A stretch of DNA of 40,640 nucleotides from an uncultured Porphyromonas sp. (GCF_902489635.1 NZ_CABUAN010000018.1:1-40640), one strand, 5' to 3'. Positions 24,903 through 32,351 are shown, numbered from the stretch's first letter. Program-made: numbers and translations. Notes: a model not told the origin generated them from the sequence alone.

Positions 24903-26525
24903 TTATGCGTTGTAGTACTTCTCGCGGAGCTCAGCAACCTTCGGGTCGGTGATGTAATCGTCGTAGTTGATGATACGGTCGATGATCCCATTTGGAGTGA
25001 GCTCGATGACACGATTCGCCACCGTGCGGATGAACTCGTGGTCGTGGCTGGAGAAGAGCACATTCCCCTTGAAGGAGATGAGCGTGTTGTTGAACGCTTG
25101 TATCGACTCCAGGTCCAGGTGGTTCGTCGGTGTGTCGAGGATCAGCACATTAGCCCCTGGGGGAAGCATCATACGGCTGATCATACAGCGCATCTTCTCC
25201 CCTCCCGAGAGGACCGAGGCGCGCTTATTCACCTCCTCACCGCTGAAGAGCATACGCCCCAGGAAGCCCTTGAGATAGACGTCGTTCGTATCTTTGGCAA
25301 ACTGCCCGAGCCAGTCGAGGATCGTCATATCGGTGTCGAAGTAAGCGCTGTTGTCCAGAGGTAGGTAGGCGGTCGTGATTGTCTGCCCCCACTCGTAGCT
25401 ACCCTGCTGCGCCTTGCGGTTGCCATTGATGATCTCAAAGAGTGCGGTCATAGCACGTGGGTCGTGGCTGATGAAGACGATCTTGTCGTCTCGCTCTACA
25501 TTGAAGGTCAACCCCTTGAAGAGTACCTCCCCCTCGTCCGTCACAGCCGAGAGGTCGTTGACCTCCAGAACCTTGTTGCCTGGCTCACGCTCTGGTTGGA
25601 AGAGGATGCCTGGGTAGCGACGTGACGACGGCTCGATCTCGTTGATGTCGAGACGCTCCAGCATCTTCTTGCGGCTGGTCGTCTGCTTGCTCTTTGCCAC
25701 GTTGGCACTAAAGCGACGGATGAACTCCTCGAGCTCTTTCTTTTTCTCCTCGAGCTTCTTATTCTGTTGCTGTTGCTGTCTGAGCGCCAACTGGCTAGAC
25801 TCGTACCAGTAGCTGTAGTTACCAGCGAAGAGTCTCACCTTGCCAAAGTCTATATCCACCGTGTGGGTCGATACGGCATCGAGGAAGTGACGGTCGTGGC
25901 TCACCACGAGGACGGTGCTCTCCGTCTCGGCGAGATAGTCCTCTAGCCAGGAGACGGTCTCCAAGTCTAGGTCGTTGGTAGGCTCATCGAGGAGTAGGTT
26001 GTCCGGCTTGCCAAAGAGACAGCGTGCTAGTAGCACACGCACCTTCTGCTTACCGCTGATGTCGCCCATCAGGCGGTAGTGCAGATCCTCCTTGATGCCG
26101 AGGCCACTCAAGAGGGCTGCCGCCTCGCTCTCAGCGTTCCACCCATCGAGGTTGGCAAACTGCTCCTCGAGCTCAGCCGCCTTGACACCATCTTCGTCAG
26201 TAAAGTCTTCCTTAGCGTAGATAGCGTCCTTCTCCTTCATGATCTTCCAGAGTTTGTCATGCCCCATCAGGACGGTATCGATGACGGTATACTCATCGAA
26301 GGCGAAGTGATCCTGACTCAGCACCGAGAGTCGCTCATCGGGTCCGAAGCTGACGGTACCACGTGTCGGGTCTAGATCTCCGCTAATCATACGGAGCATG
26401 GTCGACTTGCCGGCGCCGTTGGCACCGATGATGCCGTAGCAGTTGCCCGGGGTAAACTTAAGGTTGACGTCGGCAAAGAGCACGCGCTTGCCAAACTGTA
26501 TCGTGAGGTCGTTGACTATAATCAT
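24903..26525 (-). CDS. ABC-F protein, YbiT-like, with degenerate second ATPase domain
   Basis: A 540-residue soluble protein and the first gene of a six-gene operon. The first ATPase domain has Walker A GANGAGKST and Walker B NLLLDEPTNDLD, but its signature reads SGKQKVRVLLA rather than SGGQ. In the second domain the Walker A position reads ISHDPRAMTALFE, with no P-loop lysine, and the Walker B reads LILDTPTNHLD with Thr in place of the catalytic Glu; the signature LSGGEKMR is normal. I recall similar loss of the second P-loop in other Bacteroidetes/Firmicutes YbiT-like proteins, so it is probably a family trait rather than decay. It is expected to act on ribosomes. A -7 box lies at 26639-26646. 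Confidence 0.88.
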   Translation of the reverse strand: MIIVNDLTIQFGKRVLFADVNLKFTPGNCYGIIGANGAGKSTMLRMISGDLDPTRGTVSFGPDERLSVLSQDHFAFDEYTVIDTVLMGHDKLWKIMKEKDAIYAKEDFTDEDGVKAAELEEQFANLDGWNAESEAAALLSGLGIKEDLHYRLMGDISGKQKVRVLLARCLFGKPDNLLLDEPTNDLDLETVSWLEDYLAETESTVLVVSHDRHFLDAVSTHTVDIDFGKVRLFAGNYSYWYESSQLALRQQQQQNKKLEEKKKELEEFIRRFSANVAKSKQTTSRKKMLERLDINEIEPSSRRYPGILFQPEREPGNKVLEVNDLSAVTDEGEVLFKGLTFNVERDDKIVFISHDPRAMTALFEIINGNRKAQQGSYEWGQTITTAYLPLDNSAYFDTDMTILDWLGQFAKDTNDVYLKGFLGRMLFSGEEVNKRASVLSGGEKMRCMISRMMLPPGANVLILDTPTNHLDLESIQAFNNTLISFKGNVLFSSHDHEFIRTVANRVIELTPNGIIDRIINYDDYITDPKVAELREKYYNA

Positions 26526-26638
26526 CTTTCTATTCTATACTGTCTTCTGTCTTGATCTGATAAGGAGGCGAGCCCATCGCAGTCTCGTCGCCAGCCTTAC
26601 CCGTAGGCGAGCTGCACATAGAGACGGGCTAATCTGCA

Positions 26639-26646
26639 CAAAGGTA
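26639..26646 (-). promoter_or_regulatory. -7 box of the ABC-F/ruvX/def operon
   Basis: Reads TACCTTTG on the minus strand, 113 bp upstream of the ABC-F ATG. No good -33. Confidence 0.55.
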
Positions 26647-26696
26647 CACATTTTTGAGGCGTGACGCCTTATCGTCGCCACCGATTATCCCGATCT

Positions 26697-26747
26697 CCAC
26701 GTGGATACTCCCCAATAGCCCACTGGAAAACAACAATTCTCCAGGGA
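26697..26747. repeat. Decayed 22-bp palindrome array, copy 3a
   Basis: CCACGTGG at 26697, CCCACTGG at 26719 and CCAGGGA at 26741 are spaced exactly 22 bp apart, with A/T-rich spacers. It looks like an eroded version of the arrays at 1-112 and 34990-35149. Confidence 0.65.
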
Positions 26748-26826
26748 GCTATTGCGACAGGAGTGTCTATCTGGCGGGCGATGGGTACGGTAAAACAATC
26801 ACCGTGAGACGTTTTCCAAAAAACTC

Positions 26827-26936
26827 TCCAGCCTTGGAAAATAAAATTTCCAACGGTGGAAAAGTAAATTTCCAAGGCAGGAAAAATAGTTTTCCAAGGG
26901 AGGAAACTAAACTTTCCAAGGAGGGAAAAAGTATCT
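26827..26936. repeat. 22-bp array, TCCAAGG variant, copy 3b
   Basis: Five units start at 26827, 26849, 26871, 26893 and 26915, exactly 22 bp apart. Each has a TCC-N6-GGA core of the type TCCAAGGCAGGA followed by an A/T-rich spacer. Unit length and layout equal those of the CCACGTGG arrays, but the centre of the core differs. It lies in the divergent gap between the ABC-F operon and cls. Confidence 0.85.
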
Positions 26937-26962
26937 AGTTCGTATGGTCAAGGGAATATTAC

Positions 26963-26970
26963 TACCTTTG
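26963..26970 (+). promoter_or_regulatory. cls promoter, -7 box
   Basis: TACCTTTG, 46 bp before the cls ATG. TTCG, a weak match to TTTG, lies 20 bp upstream of it (26939-26942). Confidence 0.6.
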
Positions 26971-27016
26971 CGATAGTGAGTCCGCCACACTGGCTGGCTC
27001 CTAGAGTGGATGATCT

Positions 27017-28447
27017 ATGTGGACGACTGTACTGACTATCCTATACACGCTCCTAGTCGTGGGCGTGGTGGTGGTGATCCTGACGGGAGGCGATGACATC
27101 TATCGGATGTTCTCGTGGCTGATGGTCGTGCTTTTTATACCAGTGGTGGGGATTATACTCTATCTGCTCTTCGGTCGCTCGACAGCTTCGATGAAACTGA
27201 TACCTAAGGACTTCCTGAAGAAGATCAATCGTATGCCTGTGGAGCATACGGACTTTGACTTTCATCAAGCAATCCTAGAGAACCCTTACTACAGCTCTCT
27301 GGGCAAGTTACTCTACAATAGTGACGATCGTACGGTGCTGGCGGCCTCCTCGATGGAGGTGATCACGGTCGGAAAGGATAAGTACCGACAGCTCTTTGAG
27401 GATATTCGCTCGGCAAGGCAGGAGATCCATCTGATGTACTACATCATCGCCTCTGACGAGCTGGGGGTAGAGCTACGTGACCTTTTGGTGAGCAAGGCTC
27501 GCGAGGGGGTTCAGGTACGGGTCATCTATGACGGGCTGGGCTCCTTCTGGAGTGATGTGAAGGGCTTCTGGAGGCCGCTACGTAGAGCTGGCGGTCAGGT
27601 CTATGCGTTTCTTCCGGTGCGCTTTCCCTTTTTTGATCTTCGCATCAACTACCGCAACCATCGTAAGGTGGTGGTGATCGATCAGCGTATCGGCTACTTC
27701 GGGGGAATGAATGTGGCGCAGTACTATAAGCAGGGCAATGAGCTGGGACAGTGGCGGGATACACACTTTCGCATCGAGGGTAGTGCGGTGGCGGGACTGC
27801 AACGTGTTTTTCTGGTGGACTGGGCTGTGGCGGTGCGCAAGCACTTTGACCTAGAGCCTTACTTCGCAGGGATCGATCGAGGCACTTCTTACGAGCACCC
27901 TATAGCGATGCAATTTCTTACTAATGGGCCCCAAGCGCATTGGCAGACGATCGAGCAGGCTTTCATCAAGGCGTGCTCGATAGCGCACGAGGAGATCTTA
28001 GTACAGACCCCTTACTTCCTTCCACCAGAGGGACTGCTGATGAGCCTGTGCAGTGCTGCTCTGCGCGGTGTACACGTCTCCGTCATGCTACCTGAGCGTG
28101 GCGACTCTTATCTGACGCAGCGTGCCTCAGACTCTTATCTGGCGCAACTACTGCAGGCTGGCGTGGATGTGAGACGCTATAGGGGTGGCTTCCTACACTC
28201 CAAGCTGCTGGTGGTGGATAGGCGCATCGTAGGTATCGGCAGTGCTAATATGGACTTTCGTAGCCTAGAGATCAATCTGGAGGTAATGTCCTTCGTCTAT
28301 GACAAGCAGATGGCTGAGGAGCTGAGCAAAGCCTTCGAGGAGGATCTCAAGGAGTGTCATCAACTAACTCTAGAGGAGTGGAGTGAGCGCTCCTTCTGGA
28401 TACGAAGTCTAGAGGCGCTGGCTCGCCTCTTCTCCCCGCTCCTATAA
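27017..28447 (+). CDS. cls: Cardiolipin synthase (phospholipase D type)
   Basis: Joins phosphatidylglycerol molecules to cardiolipin at the inner membrane. Two transmembrane helices occupy about residues 5-22 and 33-52. The two HKD motifs are complete: HRK...D at 215-222 (NYRNHRKVVVID) and HSK...D at 394-401 (FLHSKLLVVD), each followed by the usual GG or GSAN segment. Length of 476 residues is normal. It is the only plus-strand gene between 11948 and the window end and has its own promoter region. Its 3' end faces a minus-strand transcription unit that ends at 28459-28506. Confidence 0.95.
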   Translation: MWTTVLTILYTLLVVGVVVVILTGGDDIYRMFSWLMVVLFIPVVGIILYLLFGRSTASMKLIPKDFLKKINRMPVEHTDFDFHQAILENPYYSSLGKLLYNSDDRTVLAASSMEVITVGKDKYRQLFEDIRSARQEIHLMYYIIASDELGVELRDLLVSKAREGVQVRVIYDGLGSFWSDVKGFWRPLRRAGGQVYAFLPVRFPFFDLRINYRNHRKVVVIDQRIGYFGGMNVAQYYKQGNELGQWRDTHFRIEGSAVAGLQRVFLVDWAVAVRKHFDLEPYFAGIDRGTSYEHPIAMQFLTNGPQAHWQTIEQAFIKACSIAHEEILVQTPYFLPPEGLLMSLCSAALRGVHVSVMLPERGDSYLTQRASDSYLAQLLQAGVDVRRYRGGFLHSKLLVVDRRIVGIGSANMDFRSLEINLEVMSFVYDKQMAEELSKAFEEDLKECHQLTLEEWSERSFWIRSLEALARLFSPLL

Positions 28448-28458
28448 GTACGGACACA

Positions 28459-28486
28459 AAAAAGCCTGCCGACTATGGCGACAGGC
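28459..28486 (-). terminator. Second minus-strand terminator, overlapping the cls end region
   Basis: The stem GCCTG.CG / CG.CAGGC (28464-28486) is followed on the minus strand by TTTTTTG. On the plus strand it could also stop cls transcription 16 bp after the stop codon, though without a U tract. Confidence 0.7.
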
Positions 28487-28753
28487 ACAAAAAAGCCGCA
28501 CTGCGGATTAGAAAAACTCCGAAGAACATACAAGTTTTGAGGATCCATCACCCTCTGAAGTCCACTGGAGCAACGAGTGCTCACACACTCACGAGGAGTC
28601 TGTCGAGGCCGGTCATCAGGTAGATAGAATGATCTCGGAATAGTCGATTAAATTTGAAGAGTTTCCGTATCGAGCAGTGCGGCTATGGGTCTGCGCCGTC
28701 TACATATACTATGTACTAAGATCACGCTGCGCACACACCTATCGGTGTCTTGC
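28487..28753 (-). ncRNA. Candidate structured small RNA, ~265 nt
   Basis: A full promoter (28759-28790) faces this stretch and a terminator (28489-28506, CCGC-AGT-GCGG followed by six T) ends it on the same strand. Nothing protein-like lies between. Visible stem-loops are ACACC/GGTGT (28735-28748, at the predicted 5' end), TACATA/TATGTA (28701-28715) and GAGTG/CACTC (28575-28590). An 11-nt segment at 28674-28684 is perfectly complementary to 28494-28504, the 3' half of the terminator, so the RNA could form either a terminator hairpin or a long-range closing helix. It was compared by eye with RNase P RNA, tmRNA, SRP RNA and 6S RNA without a match. Confidence 0.55.
28489..28506 (-). terminator. 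Intrinsic terminator of the candidate small RNA
   Basis: On the minus strand CCGC-AGT-GCGGC is followed directly by TTTTTT. Confidence 0.75.
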
Positions 28754-28758
28754 TACCA

Positions 28759-28790
28759 CAAATATAGAGCAATATTCTGAGTCTTGCAAA
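28759..28790 (-). promoter_or_regulatory. Promoter of the candidate small RNA
   Basis: On the minus strand TTTG (28790-28787), exactly 20 bp, then TATATTTG (28766-28759). This is a full Bacteroidetes consensus promoter, and no annotated gene explains it. Confidence 0.8.
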
Positions 28791-28811
28791 TTGTGATGGC
28801 ACGAGACGACG

Positions 28812-28860
28812 TAAAAAAGAGTCCCTACGAGGGTATGGATGCTCTCATAGGGACTCTTTG
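28812..28860 (-). terminator. Terminator of rng
   Basis: A stem of AAAGAGTCCCTA with its complement (12 bp) and inner GAG/CTC pairing, followed on the minus strand by six T. It lies 37 bp after the rng stop. Confidence 0.9.
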
Positions 28861-28896
28861 CTTATTTATCGTATAGCTACTTTGTGTAGCTGGTTA

Positions 28897-30471
28897 TTAC
28901 TTCTCTAGCTCTACTGGATTACGATCTTTGTCGTAGATCTTGTAGTCTAGGAGTGCTACATCTTGATCTTCGATCAGCTTGATGTTTTTGGAGTATTTCT
29001 TCTTCCACTTAGTAAAGATAGAAGATCCCAAGAGGGGAGCCTTCTTGATATAAGCGACGACGTAGGGATGTAGATGCATGGCGAAGTTGCGTATCGGCTT
29101 GTCGCCAGAGGTTAGCTGGGCTATGACCTCCTCTAGATCATCGGTAAAGGTGATGGAGGTCTTGATCTTTCCCGTGCCTTGACAGGTAGGACAGGTCTCC
29201 TCGGTGCGTATGATGGTCGCCTGACGAACACGCTGTCGTGTGATCTGCATGAGCCCAAACTTGCTCAGAGGGAGTATCTTGTGGGTAGCGCGGTCATCTG
29301 CCATGAGCTTCACCATGTGCTCGTACAGCTCCTTGTTGTGGGCTGCTTCGTTCATATCGATGAAGTCGATTACGATGATCCCTCCGAGGTCCCTCAGCCT
29401 GATCTGTCGGGCGATGAGGTCTGCCACGGCCATATTGACATCAAAGGCGGTCTCCTCCTGTCCTGAGGTGCGACGAGCCTTCTTGCTACTATTGACGTCT
29501 ATGACGTGCATAGCCTCGGTCTGCTCGATGATGATGTTGGCTCCATTGCGTAGGGTGACTTTGCGCCCGAAGAGGGTCTTCTTTTGCTTTGTCACACCAC
29601 AGGCATCAAAGAGAGGGCGCTTACTGTCATCCTCATAGAGTGTGACGATCTGCTCTCTACCTGGGTCGATGTCGGCTACGTAACCTCTGAGCTCCTTGTA
29701 GTAGTCTGGATCGTTGACGACGATCTTCGTAAAGGTCTTGTTGTAGGAGTCACGGATGAGGTTGATAGCGCGGTTTCGCTCCTCGTAAATCTGTGCAGGA
29801 GCCTTGGCCCGGACCAGCTTCTTGATACTTGTCTCAAATCGATCTATCAGATCCATCATCTCCTCGACGAGCTCTTGAGTCTTCTTACCAGCAGCTTGCG
29901 TCCGGATGATGGCTCCGTAGCCACTCTTGATGACACTCTGCACGATCGTCTTAAGCCTCGTACGCTCCTCCGTGGAGCGTATCTCGCTAGAGATGGCTAC
30001 CTGATCGCTAAAGGGTACTAAGACTAGAAATCGACCCGCTATGGAGAGCTCTGCTGAGAGGCTAGGTCCTTTCGTTCCGAAGGCTTCGCGTGTTACCTTG
30101 ACGAGGATCTTGTCTCCCTTCTTGAGTCCCGAGTTGATGATATTGCCATCCTTAGGAAGGGGGGTACCTTCTTTGACTTTGTCAATGGGGGGTACCTTCT
30201 TCTTTTCCGCTATATCTTCTAATAAGTGAGTTGTCGCTCCAAATACTTTGCCTAGATCATTGTAGTGAAGGAAGCCATTCTTCATGGGGCCTATGTTGAC
30301 GAAGGCGGCGTTGTTGCCTCTGACCACATTGTCTACCTCGCCGAGCAGGATGTCTCCGACAGCGTAACGGATGTTTCTATTCTCCGTGCGTAGCTCTACG
30401 AGCTCGCCATCTTCGAGCACTGCCATAGACACCTCTTTGGGCTTTACATCGATGATTAGTTCACTATTCAC
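28897..30471 (-). CDS. rng: Ribonuclease E/G
   Basis: Endoribonuclease for rRNA processing and mRNA decay, 524 residues, RNase G-sized. An S1 RNA-binding domain occupies about residues 37-130 (VGDILLGEVDNVVRGNNAAFVNIG). The catalytic, Mg-binding aspartates are in HVIDVNSSK (Asp335) and IVIDFIDM (Asp379). The Zn-link CPTC is at 437-440. The start is GTG at 30471 (MNSELIIDVK), matching the usual Bacteroidetes N-terminus. It follows HU and a 29-residue basic peptide gene but is separated from them by a 534-bp stretch with several stem-loops and no visible promoter. It ends at the terminator at 28812-28860. Confidence 0.95.
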   Translation of the reverse strand: MNSELIIDVKPKEVSMAVLEDGELVELRTENRNIRYAVGDILLGEVDNVVRGNNAAFVNIGPMKNGFLHYNDLGKVFGATTHLLEDIAEKKKVPPIDKVKEGTPLPKDGNIINSGLKKGDKILVKVTREAFGTKGPSLSAELSIAGRFLVLVPFSDQVAISSEIRSTEERTRLKTIVQSVIKSGYGAIIRTQAAGKKTQELVEEMMDLIDRFETSIKKLVRAKAPAQIYEERNRAINLIRDSYNKTFTKIVVNDPDYYKELRGYVADIDPGREQIVTLYEDDSKRPLFDACGVTKQKKTLFGRKVTLRNGANIIIEQTEAMHVIDVNSSKKARRTSGQEETAFDVNMAVADLIARQIRLRDLGGIIVIDFIDMNEAAHNKELYEHMVKLMADDRATHKILPLSKFGLMQITRQRVRQATIIRTEETCPTCQGTGKIKTSITFTDDLEEVIAQLTSGDKPIRNFAMHLHPYVVAYIKKAPLLGSSIFTKWKKKYSKNIKLIEDQDVALLDYKIYDKDRNPVELEK

Positions 30472-31005
30472 GGTGTCTCAAATAATCTGTGCATTAATAG
30501 ATTGGAAACGTGTAGAGGTCTAGTATGACCCGCCTCTTCTCTCCTCCGTCTCACAGCCACGTCGTGCCACTGCACTGCCCCGAGCTGGTGAGCTGTCGAA
30601 GTACCTAATCGCTACACCTCTACTGGAGTAGCTGGTCTCTATGCGTATCTCGATAGTGACTCCAGAGAGTCGCTAGATACACAGAGAGGGGTGGTCTACA
30701 GATGCTGCCGTAGCACACGTAGCACGGGTTATATCTTCTATAGAGTCTGCTAACAGACCCCGACAGATGGCCGTGAGAGGTGACTACTGCAGGATGATAG
30801 GATGAGTTGCTATGCAACGAAGCCAACCACAACCAGCCCCTCATCGGTGAGAGGTCGGTCATGACGGCTTGCTTGGTACGTTTCGTTCGTCAAGATTAGA
30901 TCGCCATACATACTGTGATGGCTATCTAGTGAGTAGACTAGGACTCCCTAAGACGATCTGCTCGCCTAAGAGAGATCACATACGGTCTCCTCGACCGAGT
31001 GCCTA
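30472..31005 (-). other. Long structured leader or intergenic RNA upstream of rng
   Basis: No convincing protein and no TAnnTTTG box facing rng was found, so it is probably transcribed through from the HU side. Short perfect stem-loops are frequent: GACTC/GAGTC at 30658-30671, GTCTG/CAGAC at 30745-30758, GTTGC/GCAAC at 30806-30818 and an 11-bp helix with one mismatch at 30897-30928 (TAGATcGCCAT / ATGGCtATCTA). RNase E mRNA leaders in other bacteria carry hairpins used for autoregulation; a similar role here is inference. Confidence 0.5.
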
Positions 31006-31095
31006 CTACTTCTTCTTATGACGATTCTTACGTAGTCTCTTTTTACGCTTGTGCGTCGACATCTTGCGACGCTTGTGCTTCTTACCGTTTGGCAT
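31006..31095 (-). CDS. 29-residue basic AURKAIP1/COX24-domain ribosomal peptide
   Basis: ATG at 31095 to TAG at 31006 encodes 29 residues, 16 of them Lys or Arg, beginning MPNGKKHKRRKMSTHKRKKR. This matches the tiny Bacteroidetes proteins annotated as AURKAIP1/COX24 domain-containing, which are homologous to a mitochondrial small-subunit ribosomal protein. It lies between HU and rng on the same strand, 121 bp after the HU stop. It is shorter than most gene callers accept and so is easily missed. Confidence 0.88.
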   Translation of the reverse strand: MPNGKKHKRRKMSTHKRKKRLRKNRHKKK

Positions 31096-31216
31096 AATTG
31101 ATTCTTTTGAATTGGTCTATATTGGATCCAAGGTCATGAGGTCCGTAGCTAGCCTCTATGCAGAAGCAACCGATGTCTTCCTCAGGACTATCTGCCTCGA
31201 CTCACCCCCTAGGATA

Positions 31217-31489
31217 CTATTTGATTATGGCTGTGAATGCCTTCGAAGGCTTGAACGTAGGAACCTTGCGAGCTGGTACGATGATCGTCGTCTGCTTGGA
31301 TATGTTGCGAGCAGTCTTCTCTGCGCGCTCCTTGACGACAAAGCTACCGAAGCCTCTGAGGTAGACATTGTCTCCCTGGCTCATAGCGTTCTTGACTGTA
31401 TCCATAAAAGCCTCTACGACCTGTAGTACCTCCTGGCGGTCCAAGCCTGTCGTGTCAGCTATGTTCTTTACAACTTCTGCTTTAGTCAT
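31217..31489 (-). CDS. hup: HU family DNA-binding protein
   Basis: A 90-residue nucleoid protein that bends DNA. MTKAEVVKNIADTTGLDRQEV forms the N-terminal helices, VYLRGFGSFVVKERAEKTARN is the dimer core and arm base, and the proline-tipped arm follows (IIVPARKVPTFKPSKAF). No insertions. It is probably co-transcribed with the small basic peptide gene and possibly rng downstream. Upstream it is separated from the tRNA-Glu/rpsT unit by a strong terminator (31607-31654). A poor -7-like word (TACATTTA, 31566-31573 minus) may be its promoter. Confidence 0.95.
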   Translation of the reverse strand: MTKAEVVKNIADTTGLDRQEVLQVVEAFMDTVKNAMSQGDNVYLRGFGSFVVKERAEKTARNISKQTTIIVPARKVPTFKPSKAFTAIIK

Positions 31490-31606
31490 GTATTCTTAGT
31501 AATGGGTCTTATTAATGATTTGCGATAAGGCGTCATGCTACGAGTCCGAGAGCGCGCATGGTGGATAAATGTACATAAAGCAACCCACACCAATCTGCTC
31601 TAGCGT

Positions 31607-31654
31607 AAAAAAAATCAGAGGAGTGCTCTCGATCTTGTCCAAGAACACTCCTCT
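31607..31654 (-). terminator. Terminator of the tRNA-Glu/rpsT unit
   Basis: AGAGGAGTG pairs with CACTCCTCT (31617-31654) and is followed on the minus strand by eight T (31614-31607). Confidence 0.9.
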
Positions 31655-31742
31655 TCTTTTTGATATATGCTCGCTTGTGGTATCAGCCCTGTGTCTTAAA
31701 GCGACTTAGAGGAAAGGGAGGTGGCTGGCAAGGCTCTATATG

Positions 31743-31814
31743 TAGCCCCTAGGGGAGTCGAACCCCTCTTTCCAGGATGAAAACCTGGCGTCCTAACCGA
31801 TAGACGAAAGGGCC
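31743..31814 (-). tRNA. tRNA-Glu (UUC)
   Basis: A 72-nt cloverleaf without encoded CCA. The anticodon stem CCAGG/CCTGG holds a loop TTTTCAT, giving UUC. T arm GGGGTTCGACTCCCC. Acceptor GGCCCTT with AGGGGCT. It lies after rpsT in the same transcription unit. Confidence 0.97.
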
Positions 31815-31894
31815 AAATCGTTGCGCCAGTATCCTTTTAATGTAGAGTTATATCCTCAGCGAACTGATACAGTATTGCGATGTGTCGTCGTAGA

Positions 31895-32146
31895 CTAGAG
31901 AGAATTGAGGTGAAGAGCCATCTTGGACTTCAGATTCGCAGCCTTGTTGCGATGGATGATATTCTTACGAGCTAGACGATCTAGCGTAGAATAAACCTTC
32001 GGCAAAGCCTGCTCAGCTTCCTGACGATCGGTCATAGCACGGAACTGCTTAACCATCGTACGCGACGTCTTGCTCGCATAGCGATTGCGAAGGCGACGTG
32101 TGGAACTCTGACGGATTCTCTTCAGCGTTGATTTATGATTTGCCAT
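31895..32146 (-). CDS. rpsT: 30S ribosomal protein bS20
   Basis: An 83-residue basic helical protein starting MANHKSTLKRIRQSSTRRLR, the standard bS20 N-terminus that binds 16S rRNA. The C-terminus KNIIHRNKAANLKSKMALHL is also typical. It lies between two tRNA-Glu genes on one apparent transcript, so its mRNA must be produced by tRNA processing on both sides. Confidence 0.97.
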   Translation of the reverse strand: MANHKSTLKRIRQSSTRRLRNRYASKTSRTMVKQFRAMTDRQEAEQALPKVYSTLDRLARKNIIHRNKAANLKSKMALHLNSL

Positions 32147-32226
32147 TCTTGTGATACTTAATTACGTGGTGTACTGTCGATATGCGAGACTCGCTACGCG
32201 AAGCACTGCATATCAGCGATTACTTG

Positions 32227-32298
32227 TAGCCCCTAGGGGAATCGAACCCCTATTTTCAGAATGAGAATCTGACGTCCTAACCGTTAGACGAAAGGGCC
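32227..32298 (-). tRNA. tRNA-Glu (CUC)
   Basis: A 72-nt cloverleaf without encoded CCA. The anticodon stem TCAGA/TCTGA holds a loop TTCTCAT, giving CUC. Acceptor and T arms are nearly identical to those of the UUC isoacceptor at 31743-31814, indicating duplication. It is the first gene after the promoter at 32352-32382. Confidence 0.97.
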
Positions 32299-32351
32299 AG
32301 TAGCTACTTACCAACTGATGCCGAATGTTCGGCTCTCGGGCAATTGTGATG

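Noticed and set aside
28360..28584. 74-residue minus-strand ORF overlapping the candidate small RNA and cls end
   Set aside because: It runs through two terminators and into antisense of cls; composition is unlike a protein.
28487..28753. Identification of the small RNA as 6S, RNase P RNA, tmRNA or SRP RNA
   Set aside because: None of the hallmark sequences (for example the RNase P GAGGAAAGTC core, the tmRNA tRNA-like ends or the SRP GGAA tetraloop helix) was found.
30472..31005. Missed protein gene upstream of rng
   Set aside because: Every frame is short and none shows a family; stem-loops and lack of codon bias argue for RNA or leader.
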